NCBI RefSeq assembly: GCF_033807715.1
Contig: NC_084587.1
Location: 24,404,517-24,468,516, forward strand
Origin: Cololabis saira
Lineage: Eukaryota > Chordata > Actinopteri > Beloniformes > Belonidae
Direction of reading: 5' to 3'
Length of the DNA stretch: 64,000 bases
Numbering within the stretch: position 1 is the stretch's first letter; each line of letters begins with the position of its first letter. This document shows positions 1 to 11,014 of this stretch, piece after piece. The position numbers and the translations under genes were made by a program. The notes beneath the pieces were generated by a model that had not been told where the DNA came from, made no database searches, and was given only the letters and a program-made list of their open reading frames with translations.

Positions 1-906
1 CTCCCCGCTTCATTTTTCACCTGGCAGGTTTACAGTCTTTAGCCTCAGACTAAATAGATGAACCGCTGCGCCTGATTGACCTTTTTCAGTATGCGGCTTG
101 GGGGCCTTTATATTCAGTCTAGTTCAAATATTTTTAAGATCTAATAAAAGAGGGATGTAGTGATATTACTCCACACAGGTGGGAACTAGTTTACATATTC
201 ATTGTTAGCATTGTGAATTTTCAATTTCACAATGAAGCAGTTGGTTCAGTTGCATAATTTTGCTTTTTTTTTTTATTCTAGCCTTCTAAATTTTTCATAC
301 GGTTTCACATGCCAGAAAAGTAATTTGTATATGTGCAAACTTGACAAACTGAGTTGGATGTTCTTATTGTGCACTATAGAAAGATTTGCCTCGCTATACA
401 AAACTGACTATGCTGATAAAGCAAAAATGCAGCAGCTGGATGAAGAAGTGTGATAGAAAAATTACCCCCCCCAACAAACTACTTCTAGAAACAATGTTAG
501 GACATTCAGAGAGTTTACCAGGTTCATATTATAAAATGTATTACCCCTAACATGTCCTGCTGAAAAAAATGGTAAAAGTATATGAAGTGTTCAAAAACGT
601 ATATATTATATATAAAAAACAAGAACTCAATCTTTCTCTAAGTAATGTCTTATCTCAGATTATGTGAGTATTTATGGATATAGCTGTAAATTTGGAAGAA
701 CTGATAAAAATCTAGGGGAAATATTTTCTGTCAAAGAATTTGGGTCATATTCATAATACAGCTTAACTTGAAAACCTTTTGCAGCATGTTTCTCTCAAGA
801 GCTTAGAAAAGTGTTAAACTTAATAGTTTGGAACTCCAAACTCCCATTTCAGAGGCTTGTGAATGTGGCTCAGTCTCACTTGCTATCTCTGCTTCCTCGT
901 TTGCAG
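1..906 (+). other. tll1: Intron of tll1-like gene (partial)
   Basis: AT-rich sequence ending in a clear splice acceptor (polypyrimidine tract then TTTGCAG at 900-906) directly before the first recognisable CUB exon. No other exon with tolloid similarity was seen here. The short open frame at 232-453 has no recognisable domain and is probably chance. Confidence 0.75.
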
Positions 907-1120
907 ACCTTCAACGAGTTTGAGATCGAGCAGCATCAGGAATGTGCTTATGACCATCTGGAGGCCTTCGACGGCGAAAGCGACACAGCAGCCATCTTGG
1001 GCCGATTATGTGGCAGTAAGATCCCGGAGCCGCTGGTCTCCACTGGTAACAAGATGTACCTCCGCTTCATCTCTGATGCTTCGGTACAAAGGAAGGGTTT
1101 CCAAGCCACACACTCCACAG
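907..1120 (+). CDS. tll1: tll1 exon: second half of CUB4
   Basis: Begins [17 protein letters not shown] after acceptor TTTGCAG and ends in phase 1 before donor GTGTGTGT. It contains two CUB cysteines and [12 protein letters not shown], which is nearly invariant in BMP1/TLL proteins. Confidence 0.9.
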
Positions 1121-2726
1121 GTGTGTGTCAGTGTTGAAGTCTATCTGAGGATTTACACTGTTGTGAAAAAATGTTCAGCCTGTATGTGGGATATGGTGCC
1201 AGTTTGTGTTTTTGAAAGCAGTGTCACTTATTACTGCCAGTTTAGACTCTGTAATTTTAACAAGACATAACCTTCAACCCTGATTAGTTGGATTATTTTT
1301 TTTGACTAATATCTCCCTCTAGTGGTTCATTTTAGCACACTTGTCATAAAAAATGATTAATGAAACTGATTCAGATCCATATGAGATCTAAAAAAATGTC
1401 CTTCATCTGCGTCTTTTTTAGAGTGTGGAGGTCGTCTGAAAGCAGAGGCTCACCAGAAGAACCTTTACTCGCATGCCCAGTTTGGTGACAACAATTACCC
1501 GGGTCACACCGACTGCGAGTGGCTGCTGACCTCAGAGGAGGGCTACGGCATCGAGCTCAGCTTCATAACGTTTGAGGTGGAAGAGGAGGCCGACTGTGGT
1601 TACGACTACATCGAGCTGTATAATGGATATGATGCCGACTCGCACCGGCTTGGCCGCTTCTGCGGTTCAGGGGTAAGCCTCCATGTGCTCATACTCGTGA
1701 ATGAATTAAAATTTAATCAAAATTCTTCGAGGAGGGTTGAACACATTTTGCAGTTTTCCATCTGTGCTAACAATTTTTTTTTACACCTTTTGAGTAAATG
1801 ATAGCACTTTGATGGTTCACATTGATGGAACACTCCTGGTGGCCATCCAGTTTTTATTCATTCTTTTTCCATTTTCTCTCTTATTGTTAGTAATCAGAAC
1901 TATCCAGTTCATACTGTAAAATATGTAATTTAAAACTTGGGTTTAAAACAAGAGTTTACCCTGTTTTTATGTCCGATACAACCTTCCGCATTTATCTGGA
2001 CCCCAGAACCTTTATTCTACTTCTCAAGGGTTTGAATCAAGGCAAACTGATTTGGTTTTCTTGTTTCTTGAAGACATTTCCCCTTCCATCCAGAGGGCTT
2101 CCTCAGCTCCACCTGACATGACTGTTTAGGAATGACGAATCTTCAGAATCTGGATGGAAGGATGGAAGGAGAATTATGGTTCTCAAGTACAGATAAATGT
2201 GGAAAATATTCAGGAAGGGTATCTGACATAAAAACCCCTCTCAAATCATTATGTGGAACACCCTTAAAAAGGTTGCTTTGCTGTGTTGAACTAACTACCA
2301 AGGTTTAGTTGAAATGAATGGTTTTATAATGAAAACATGCCATTGCACATTAATGCTATGAACTAATCTTAACACAGTCATGATTTTAGTTCATCCTGTT
2401 TGCCAGTCTCCAAGTTCATTAAAATGATTGTTAATAAAAGATTCTGTCCTGCACTTGAGATATTTCACTTTAAACCATTTTAGGGGAATCAAAACCTTCA
2501 TCGGAGTGTGATATGAAATAAGTTTGATAAAACAGGCAAAATCCACTGATATCATCCTTTCATGTGTCTCCTTCTGTCTTCCCAACTTCAGCCCAGAGAG
2601 GGGATTTACTCGCCTGGAGATGTTATGCTGATCCGTTTCCATAGTGACGACACAATCAGCAAAAAGGGCTTCCACATCCGTTACACGAGCACCAAGTTCC
2701 AGGAGAATCTTCATGCCAGGAAATGA
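907..2726 (+). CDS. tll1: Tolloid-like metalloprotease, C-terminal CUB exons (gene enters from the left)
   Basis: Three exons (907-1120, 1422-1672, 2592-2726; 600 coding bases, about 199 residues) encode the end of a BMP1/tolloid family protease. This is a secreted astacin-type zinc enzyme that cleaves chordin and procollagens. Only the second half of the fourth CUB domain and the whole fifth CUB domain are here; the protease, EGF and earlier CUB domains lie to the left of the window. The visible CUB motifs are [50 protein letters not shown] and FCGSG, with paired cysteines and the acidic residues that bind calcium in CUB domains ([14 protein letters not shown]). Junction phases agree (1 then 0) and all introns are GT-AG. 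The frame ends in TGA after NLHARK, as expected for the family C terminus. TLL1 is preferred over BMP1 or TLL2 because of the [16 protein letters not shown] stretch and the linkage to stox2 and casp3; the paralogue assignment is an inference. Confidence 0.9.
1422..1672 (+). CDS. tll1: tll1 exon: start of CUB5
   Basis: Acceptor TTTTTTAG, donor GTAAGC. It completes the split Glu codon and reads [10 protein letters not shown]...[15 protein letters not shown]...[19 protein letters not shown]...GRFCGSG. The 251 bases leave the reading frame at a codon boundary. Confidence 0.92.
2592..2726 (+). CDS. tll1: tll1 last coding exon: end of CUB5 and stop
   Basis: Acceptor CAACTTCAG. Reads [20 protein letters not shown] then [17 protein letters not shown] and ends NLHARK with TGA at 2724-2726, giving 44 residues. 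The antisense open frame over this exon is a shadow. Confidence 0.92.
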   Translation, partial: PREGIYSPGDVMLIRFHSDDTISKKGFHIRYTSTKFQENLHARK

Positions 2727-3560
2727 CCGTAGATCCATCCCATGACATCAGACCTCCGTGCAGCTTCAGCCACTTACCCTGACCGTCGCCACGGCAATGA
2801 GAAAACTAGAGATAATCCCGGTTTCTCTGAGCCTCAGACAGACGCAGACGTTGGCCTGCTACCAGAGGGAGGACGGTTTCTAATGTGAATATTTGTCTCC
2901 CTCTATGGTTCTACACTGGTCATCACATTCTGAGATTGGACACGAAAAGATGACAAGAGAAGAACTTGGCTGAAGTTTGCATGAGCCCTTTTCACGTGCG
3001 GGACGGGTTTGATGACTGCATATCAGGTTTCTCTGTGGAGAAGCTGCGGGAGATCCACATCAGTTACGGAGATACTCATGGTTGCACAAATAAAAGCAAA
3101 AGACATGCAAACACACAAAGACGAAACTCATATTCCCAATTATAAACTATGGATGCTACAGAAACTAAAAAATGCATCCAAAAAAAAGGGAGTGCAGAGC
3201 CTTTTGTGACTTCTCGATCCTTGAACTGTGCGACTTACTGTTATCGGACGGCTGCTTTACACCCACAGTAACTCAAAAGAAACTGCTGACAGACATTTTC
3301 ATTGCCTTTGATGGCTGGCCACTTCAGCCCAGCTCCGAACGGCTGCAGATTATTTTATTTCTTTGTATTGTAAAACCCATTGTGTTTACTGTATGTGTGC
3401 GTGTTTGTGTGTGTGTGGAGAAAAGAACAAGCAAAACGCTCAAGCCTGTCCTTTACCCTTTTTCTTTTTTTCCCCTTTTCTTTTTTGCTTAAAGCTTTTG
3501 CAGAAAACCATTAAGGAGTGGAATGAAAAGAACAAATAAAAATGCAGAGTTTCAAAATAA
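2727..3560 (+). promoter_or_regulatory. tll1: tll1 3'UTR with candidate poly(A) signals
   Basis: Non-coding sequence follows the stop. AATAAA occurs at 3089-3094 and again at 3535-3540. The second is followed by GT- and T-rich sequence (3565-3615), the usual downstream element, so cleavage near 3555-3560 is the best guess. The 3' end is inferred, and longer forms are possible. Confidence 0.55.
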
Positions 3561-4298
3561 TCTGTGATGTTGATGTAAAGCCATGCATTTCATTTGTGTT
3601 TTTTTTTTTTTTTTGAGTTTGCACCATCCTGTAACGAACGTATTTCACTGATATTTCTTGTTTCCCTTCCTCCCCAGTAAAGAGTTTTTTTTTTGTTTAT
3701 TAGTGGATATAAGAAGGGAATATTTTTCACAACTGTCTCTTGCTAGAGAGTGATAGAAGGAGAGACTAACATGGTGCTAAACTAAAACTGAATGAAGGTT
3801 TCCAAATGGAGATGCAGCCAGCGTGTGAGCAGCACGCTGCATCACAGCTCTAGTCCTATGGAACTACAATAATGCCTTAGAGCCAAATGTATGCTTTCAC
3901 AGGCTGCTCCTGTGCTCTCGCACAGGTGTCCTGTTGTATCAACAAAGTGTTATAAAGGTTTTATGGCTGAATATTTCATTTGTTTAGAGATACTGAATGG
4001 TTTTATTGTAAAAAGTAATAACTTGGGAAGTGCAGTATGTTTGCGAGGAGTCATGTCTAACAGTGCATGTGTGTTTGTGACACTTTTTTGTAGCTGCTCT
4101 CAGATATACACACTCTCACACACACACATGGCCTCCTCATGTCTTAGTGTATTCTCCTGTCCATATTTGAACATCTGAATATTGTGTATTTGGAGCATGA
4201 AGAGGAAGAAACGGACAATAATGGAATCAATATCAGCTGCATTGTTTCTGTGTTGACTTCAAGGTGTAAGTGTGTGTGTTGTGGCTGATTACAGGGAA

Positions 4299-4421
<123 letters not shown>

Positions 4422-5769
4422 AGTTCTCCTTGTTCAAGTTGAATTTTTCATTGCTGTACGTGCCAAGCTCCAGGTGATCCTGATCTACTCTAGTTTTTGT
4501 TTTACCCCCCCACCCCCACATCCGTGTCTGTAGCTCAGAGACTCTGATGCCACATCCTCCGCATCATTCATTAAAATAGACAGAGATTCAAACTGCTTGT
4601 TTGTTTCAGATTTTATTGAATGTATTTTATCTTTGATTAATATGAATGTACAATTAAATACACCGAATAATTTCTTTAAATTTGGCCCCCACACCACCAA
4701 AGTGGATTCTATTCAATTATAACATGTCCTTGGAGCTTTAATTTAAAGCATTGAACAGAAATATCACATTAACTGCTTAGAGCCTCAAAGATATTGCAGT
4801 AATTAGTAATTAATCATGTTGACTTATTTATAAGTTTAAGGAATGTTTTTAACAGTTATTATAAAGCTTTCCAAAAGTGGTAAATCTAAGAAAATTCCTC
4901 TCTTGAGGTCAGGCGTGAGGCCATCACTGCAGCTATGTTCAGTTGTTGCTGATTTTTGACTCTTTTTGTCCTGAGTTTTCCCTTGAAATGTATGTTACAC
5001 TGCTAGAACTGATTTCTAGGTTAAAAAAAAAAATCTAACAAAAAACAGCTTCTTTGAAAAAGAATTGAAGACTGTGACTATTTTGCTATAGCTTTAGTCA
5101 AAAAAATGTACTTACCCCCACGGGCAAAGTAGTTTTTGCAGATGTAAATTGTGGTCATCTGACTGACTACTCCTTTTAAAAGCTTTTAATCTATTTAATT
5201 TACAGTAAGACTTTTTTGGATTTTTCTCAGCAAAATCAGATTGAATCTGAGAATAAAGTAGTTTGAACCTTTACTAGCTTTAGCCAATTTTCAATAAATT
5301 GTAATAACTCAGTTTAATTGGCAACAATGGGCGCCATCATACTGCTTCTACGACATCTGAGAGATATAGCAGTGGGCTTTTAGTCATAATACCTTCTTTA
5401 TTATACTCCATATACTATCCATCCGATCATTGCTGTACAGTTTCATTTTGGTTTCATCTGTTCAAAGAATCGTGGGCGAGAACTTCCCCCAAAGTGGTTG
5501 TAATCTCTAAATAGTTAACCAACTGAAGGTCTAAACTTCAGTGTTTCTTACTTCTTAAGCTTAAACCTACTTTAATCAATTGTGTGGGTGGCATTGCACC
5601 TATTAAATCTTTATTTTTATTTACTTGTTTGGATGGAACCATTTGAAGTGAATAAATTAAATACTAGCATTGTTTTTCTCTTGGTTTTTTGAAAGTCCAC
5701 GATTATCCGGATAAAAAAATGTGCCAAACAGGATAAAAGTTTATATATTGAACCCATATCCATACCTGA

Positions 5770-5945
5770 TTGTTTGTATTCGGGGTCACAGGGACCTGCT
5801 GCTGCCTATCCCGGCTGTCTTCAGACGAAGGTCACCTGTCCATGGCAGACACACATATAGACAACCAACCGCACATGATCACTCCTCTCATCAGCTCAGC
5901 ATCAGCGGGTAATCAAACACACATAACCGTGGGAGGAAACTGAAG
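5770..5945 (-). repeat. Degenerate tRNA-type SINE body fragment
   Basis: Contains GGGTCACAGGGACC, CCTATCCCGGCTGTCTTC and CGTGGGAGGAAACTG. These are the reverse-orientation hallmarks of the teleost repeat seen in fuller form at 31513-31822. The head is missing. Confidence 0.6.
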
Positions 5946-6279
5946 TTTATATACATGCAAATACAGACTGATAAACTGGTGATGGTGAACCAACCAGACC
6001 TTGTGGCTGCCGACAAACTCCACAAGAAAGCAGTGATAATGATAGCCATAACAATCCCAAGCTACAGCAACGTCAACAAGGAAAAAAGTCAAGGAACTGG
6101 AAAGAAACAGAAAAGATATGGGAGGTGTAAGCCACAGTGGTGTGAGTGGTAACTGGGACACTCAGAGTTATGACCTTCAAGCTGGGAGAGGGGCTCCATT
6201 GTGTCCACATCAGGTATCTTATTCCAGAATCACAGTCTATAGGAACAACAAAAATACTGATCTCAGACGTCTGCTAAAG

Positions 6280-6895
6280 CAGTGGTCCCCAACCCCCGGG
6301 CCGCGGCCCGGTACCGGGCCGTGGGTCATTTGGTACCGGGCCGCACAGAGAGAGGGGAAAAAAAAAAAAAAAAAAAAAAAATTTTTTTTTTTTTTTTTTT
6401 AATTAAAAAATAATTTCTGTAGAATCCCCGAGTGATGATGGATGACTCTCAAACTGATGGTTCACAATGTTTTTATTCCTTGGATGTAAATACACTGCAA
6501 ACACACCGTAAGAGCTATAACGGAATAAAATAAAATAAAATAGTTAGACTTTCTACATTCATATAAGTTTAACTTAAATACAGACCAACGCAGCTGCTTG
6601 CTCAGTTGGCAATAAAGCTACCACAATACATGAGCGACCCAACTCAAGCTGGACATAAATACGGTATAAAATTTGCACAAATCCTTATCAGCAGGTGCCT
6701 TTTGTGTCAGTTAGGCTCCACTTTAGCATTCCTGACACTAGTTTAGTCTTTTAGACACAGTTTCTACTGCCGTTAAACTTTTACCATTAAAGTCCGAAGC
6801 GCCGGATGTTTACGAGCTACACCTTTAGATTGGGCCGTGAAAATATTGTCAGACATTAAACCGGTCCGCGGTTCAGAAAAGGTTGGGGACCACTG
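6280..6895. mobile_element. Non-autonomous hAT-type element with perfect 8-bp target duplication
   Basis: A 616-bp element whose ends are perfect 15-bp inverted repeats (CAGTGGTCCCCAACC). It is flanked on both sides by the 8-bp duplication TGCTAAAG (6272-6279 and 6896-6903). CAG...CTG termini and 8-bp target duplications are diagnostic of hAT transposons. It has no transposase frame; the interior contains a run of about 20 A followed by about 20 T (6357-6400) and GGGCCGCGGCCCGG palindromic sequence near the left end. Confidence 0.92.
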
Positions 6896-6982
6896 TGCTA
6901 AAGGACCTGCATTTGAAGAGGGCAACCAGCAAAAACAGGATGGATCAGGCTGGAGTGTTTAAAAAACTGCTCACACAAAGAG

Positions 6983-7152
<170 letters not shown>

Positions 7153-10100
7153 CAGTATGTATGATAACATAACATGGAACATGGGGTGCCTTCACAAAAA
7201 GGCTCCTGCAGAGAATTAAAGATGAAACGTCAATGTACTGTATGTTGCTGCTGTCTAAAGCAAAGAAGAAAACTGTGCTGTGAGTACTATTCATAATTAC
7301 AGCCACTTTGGAGATTGTTAAAGAGTTGTGTTTAGGTTATGAGCCGGGGCTAGCTCTAGTTCCCAAATATAACCCAGCCTAGACATGGAGAACAGCAAGC
7401 GTTGTGAGCACCAGATGTGGTCCAGTGGTCCAACAATGATTTAGATTTAGGCTGAGTTTGATGGATATGTGGCTGAATTTAATCACACCACGGTCAGTTG
7501 AGGCAAAATGTGAGCTAAAGGGAACTCCAGATGTTTGGGCCAAGCGTTTATTGCCATCTGGGCATGTTCTTGGTTTTTGAGAAAGGTTCCACCATTTATT
7601 CATTTATTTTATTTTTTTTTCTTTAAGATTTAGCTTTCTCTAATGCTTTAAGAATTTTTGTATTTCTTTTCCTTAAATTTTTTGTTCTCCTTTTTTTTGA
7701 ATTACCTATTACATGTCTTTTTTTCTTTTTCTTTTATACAGCTTTTCCACCAAGCATGGTTATTTTCAATTTAGGTCACAATGTAATATCCGTTCAACAC
7801 GCACAAATCCTGCCACAGGTCTGTCCATCGTGTAACAGCTGTCTGATCAGATCTGGCATTTTCTGTTGATATTTGCAATATAAACTTACATAGCCATTTA
7901 GAATTATTTTTGAAAATGTATATCATTGTCATTGCCGGCTGGGGAAAAAAAAGTGGCAACACAATATATCAAACTACAGAAATACATGGTTTTGTTATGA
8001 TCAGCTCCTACATATCACCTTGCGAATGTTTTATTTTCCATATTCAACTAAAATAGCTTGTCAAATTTTAAACACAGCAGCATTTTGACGCGTAAGGACA
8101 AGCCCCTTGTGTTTATAGGATCGTTTTGTAGGGCTTTGGTACGACAAACACGTTTGCTGCTGTTGTGCCTCCTAGTAGCCACTAGGGGGAGCCAGGTTTT
8201 ACCTTTTCAAAGGCCAGTGCTTTACTGCGTTTAAAAAAAGTGTCTAACCTGAAACAAACACAAAGACTTCTAACAAAGGAATAATTTGTACATGGGTTTA
8301 TCAGAGATGAACGCTTACGACTCAGCTGAACGCTTACAGCATTAATGAATATGTATTTAAAAATAAAGTGATGGTGTTCTTTTAAGGTTTTATAATGAGA
8401 GCAGCATTCTGTGTTCATGTTATCTAAGATGTTTTGAACTCTCCAACCCCATACTGTGAGACTGGGTCGGTTTGTAAGGGCTTTGCATGCTGGCATGCTG
8501 GTTTCTCGATGTTGCAGCGTTGTTGCAGCAGTGTGTAAAAGCCCAAACATGTCTCCATGTTTCCACCTAGAGTTCAACCACGGAACTGCAGCCAGACTGA
8601 CGTCACCAGCCTGTCCTGTTTAAGGGACGGCTCAACCGACCTACCACAGTCTAATGATGTAAACCATTTTTAGATGAATTAGATGAGGAATTTAGTCCCT
8701 GAAGGTGCACCTTCCTCTATGAATAGAAATCAGTTAATGGTTCCAAAAATACCGAGAATGAGGTGCACAAAAAACAACTTTGTGGGCTCATTCATACATT
8801 TTTAGAATAATATAGAAAGTATAATTCAAAAGCACCTTTACCAAAAACAAAAGACCTAATCTTTTGTTGTTAATTTGATACATCCATGAGGCCGTAGTTA
8901 ACACAAGGCATACTCCGAGACACAAGAGAAGTTTCTTGTTTTGCTGGAGGACTTCTACCCTTCAACAGCCAAAGATGCACACAGTTGATCATTTTTCTTT
9001 CCAATGTTTGAATTGCTGTAGCTAATAGTACCAGTCACTGTACAGAAATATGTACATATATTTTTAAATAACAGTTTGATCATTTTTCTGTACTAACAGT
9101 GAGGCTCTGAGCCCAAACTGACACATTCACATACCATTTTAGTGTGGATGCATAAATCCTGAGATCATTAATTTATAACAAACAATTCAGGGAAAATGGC
9201 CACGCTGGAGCGAGAATCCGACCACGCTCAGCTGTGATGTGGTTCTGCAGCAGTAAAACTCAGTATGTTTTGAACACATTCCAGAAAAAGTGCTTTAAGT
9301 ACTTCACCAAATGCAATTTTATGTAGTTTCCCATAGGCTTCATTATATCCTACCGGTAAAAGAAAAAAATATAATCTGTTACTTTACTATCAAGGTTGAT
9401 ATGTTAGAAATATGAAGAAAGTATATATCCACATAAGTGAATGATGTTGTTTCCTTTCATTCACACGTTGGAGAAGTCATACAGCTCTTATAAGGGCTGC
9501 CAGTTTGCTTTTTCTCAGTTATTGTTCTCAGTTAAAGACCTTCCCAGAGAAAAAACATATCGAAGTATAGCCGTAGTTGTTCCCTGATCTCATTTTGTAT
9601 ACCTTTTGCTTGGATGTGTCGTCCACTTTTGGTTGGATTTTTCTGAAACTCCCAGTGCTTCAGGATGTTTTTGACTGTGTTTTGTTCGTCACGCCTGCTC
9701 CCTGAGTTTTTTTTTTAGTTTTTTTTTTCATTTTATGCAGCAATATCAATGTATAGTGATATTGTAGAAATGTACTCATCTTATCTGAATCCACTCCATT
9801 TGCTGAGGAAGATCATGTGATATGATTGACAGCTCAGGAACTATTGTTAATGAATTCCCTGAAACTAGTTTGCCAAATTTTCACAACATCAATTTCCATT
9901 TCCAATTTCCAAATTAAGAATAAATTCTAAATCTTTTGTTTTCTGCGTAGGTGGATATAAAGCTCTTAAAGTTTGGCAGGAAAAAAAGGGAAACATAGGG
10001 CATGTGATATGACCAAAAGCACTTGATCAGATGATGAACGGAGCCTGTGGTCTGTCATGTGTCCGTGCTGGTAGTGAGGTGCAGGTCATTTCATACAAAC

Positions 10101-10253
10101 ATCATTTTGGTCACATAGCATCTTTAATACCACCATTATAATAATTAGGATATCAAAAGTATCGAGTATACATACATAATTTGCATTGCGGTACACAAAT
10201 CTGAGCTGATTTATGTTTTTTCTATCTTTCATTCATAGCTCTCAGGATCAATT

Positions 10254-10628
10254 TTTATTATCTTGACATTGTGCTGATACATTAAATCGTCCTGAAGAAC
10301 TCAACGCTATTTCAGGAAGGAGAACATTTAATTGGACATGTATTGTTAAGCAATATAAAAAGTTTTTTTTTTATATTTCCAAATGTAACTTGAAACCTAT
10401 TGTCTACTACTTTCCAATACCAATAATCAAGAATCTTGATATAAGCCAAACTTGAGTCCATGTCACCAAAATCAAAGTCCTTCATGTAGGTTTCTGCACC
10501 TACTGTGGCCTTGATATTCTGTTCTTCTCTTTTTTGCAGTTAAGTTCTTGATGCTGTAGGAACAGTCTCTTGAAGCCATGTCTGTTTTTAATAACAGTCC
10601 CAGGAAATGGATCCTCAGGAGTCTGAAG

Positions 10629-10719
<91 letters not shown>

Positions 10720-10812
10720 GTATGTTTTGTCTGAGGAAAGTGAGTTTAAAAAGGGTGAAACACCTCACTTCCTCTCCTCCACCACCTTCACCGTCTCAGT
10801 CTGCGCTGCCTG
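10254..10812 (-). promoter_or_regulatory. stox2: stox2 3'UTR (minimum estimate)
   Basis: Sequence downstream of the stox2 stop codon on the minus strand. It includes an 86-bp (CA)n tract. The first minus-strand AATAAA seen is at 10254-10259. The true 3' end is not established and the UTR could be much longer. Confidence 0.35.
10631..10716. repeat. (GT)n microsatellite, 43 units, in stox2 3'UTR
   Basis: Pure dinucleotide tract about 100 bases downstream of the stox2 stop codon (as CA on the transcript strand). Confidence 0.97.
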
Positions 10813-11014
10813 TCAGACGCTGGTGATGGAGGCCAGGCAGTTCGAAGACTTCTGAAGTTTCTCAGGCTGAGTGGTGGGCGGTTCTGGGATGGCGCGAAAG
10901 CTGAATGGCAGACCAATACTGCTGGTGCCAATGTGGCCTGGGCTCAGCGCTGGATTCTGCCGTCTATTGCTTTCCACAATGCTGGATGTGTTGGATGCAA
11001 GGCTTTCACGTGTT
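10813..11014 (-). CDS. stox2: stox2 last coding exon
   Basis: Acceptor TTGTGCAG. Joins exon 3 in phase 2 to read [18 protein letters not shown] and continues to [16 protein letters not shown] with TGA at 10813-10815. The C-terminal TSV is kept as in human STOX2 and would suit a PDZ-type ligand, but that function is inference. Confidence 0.95.

Noticed and set aside
10472..10855. Cys-Val and Thr-His open frames near the stox2 stop
   Set aside because: Products of the (GT)n tract in the 3'UTR; only the SITSV-ending frame is real.
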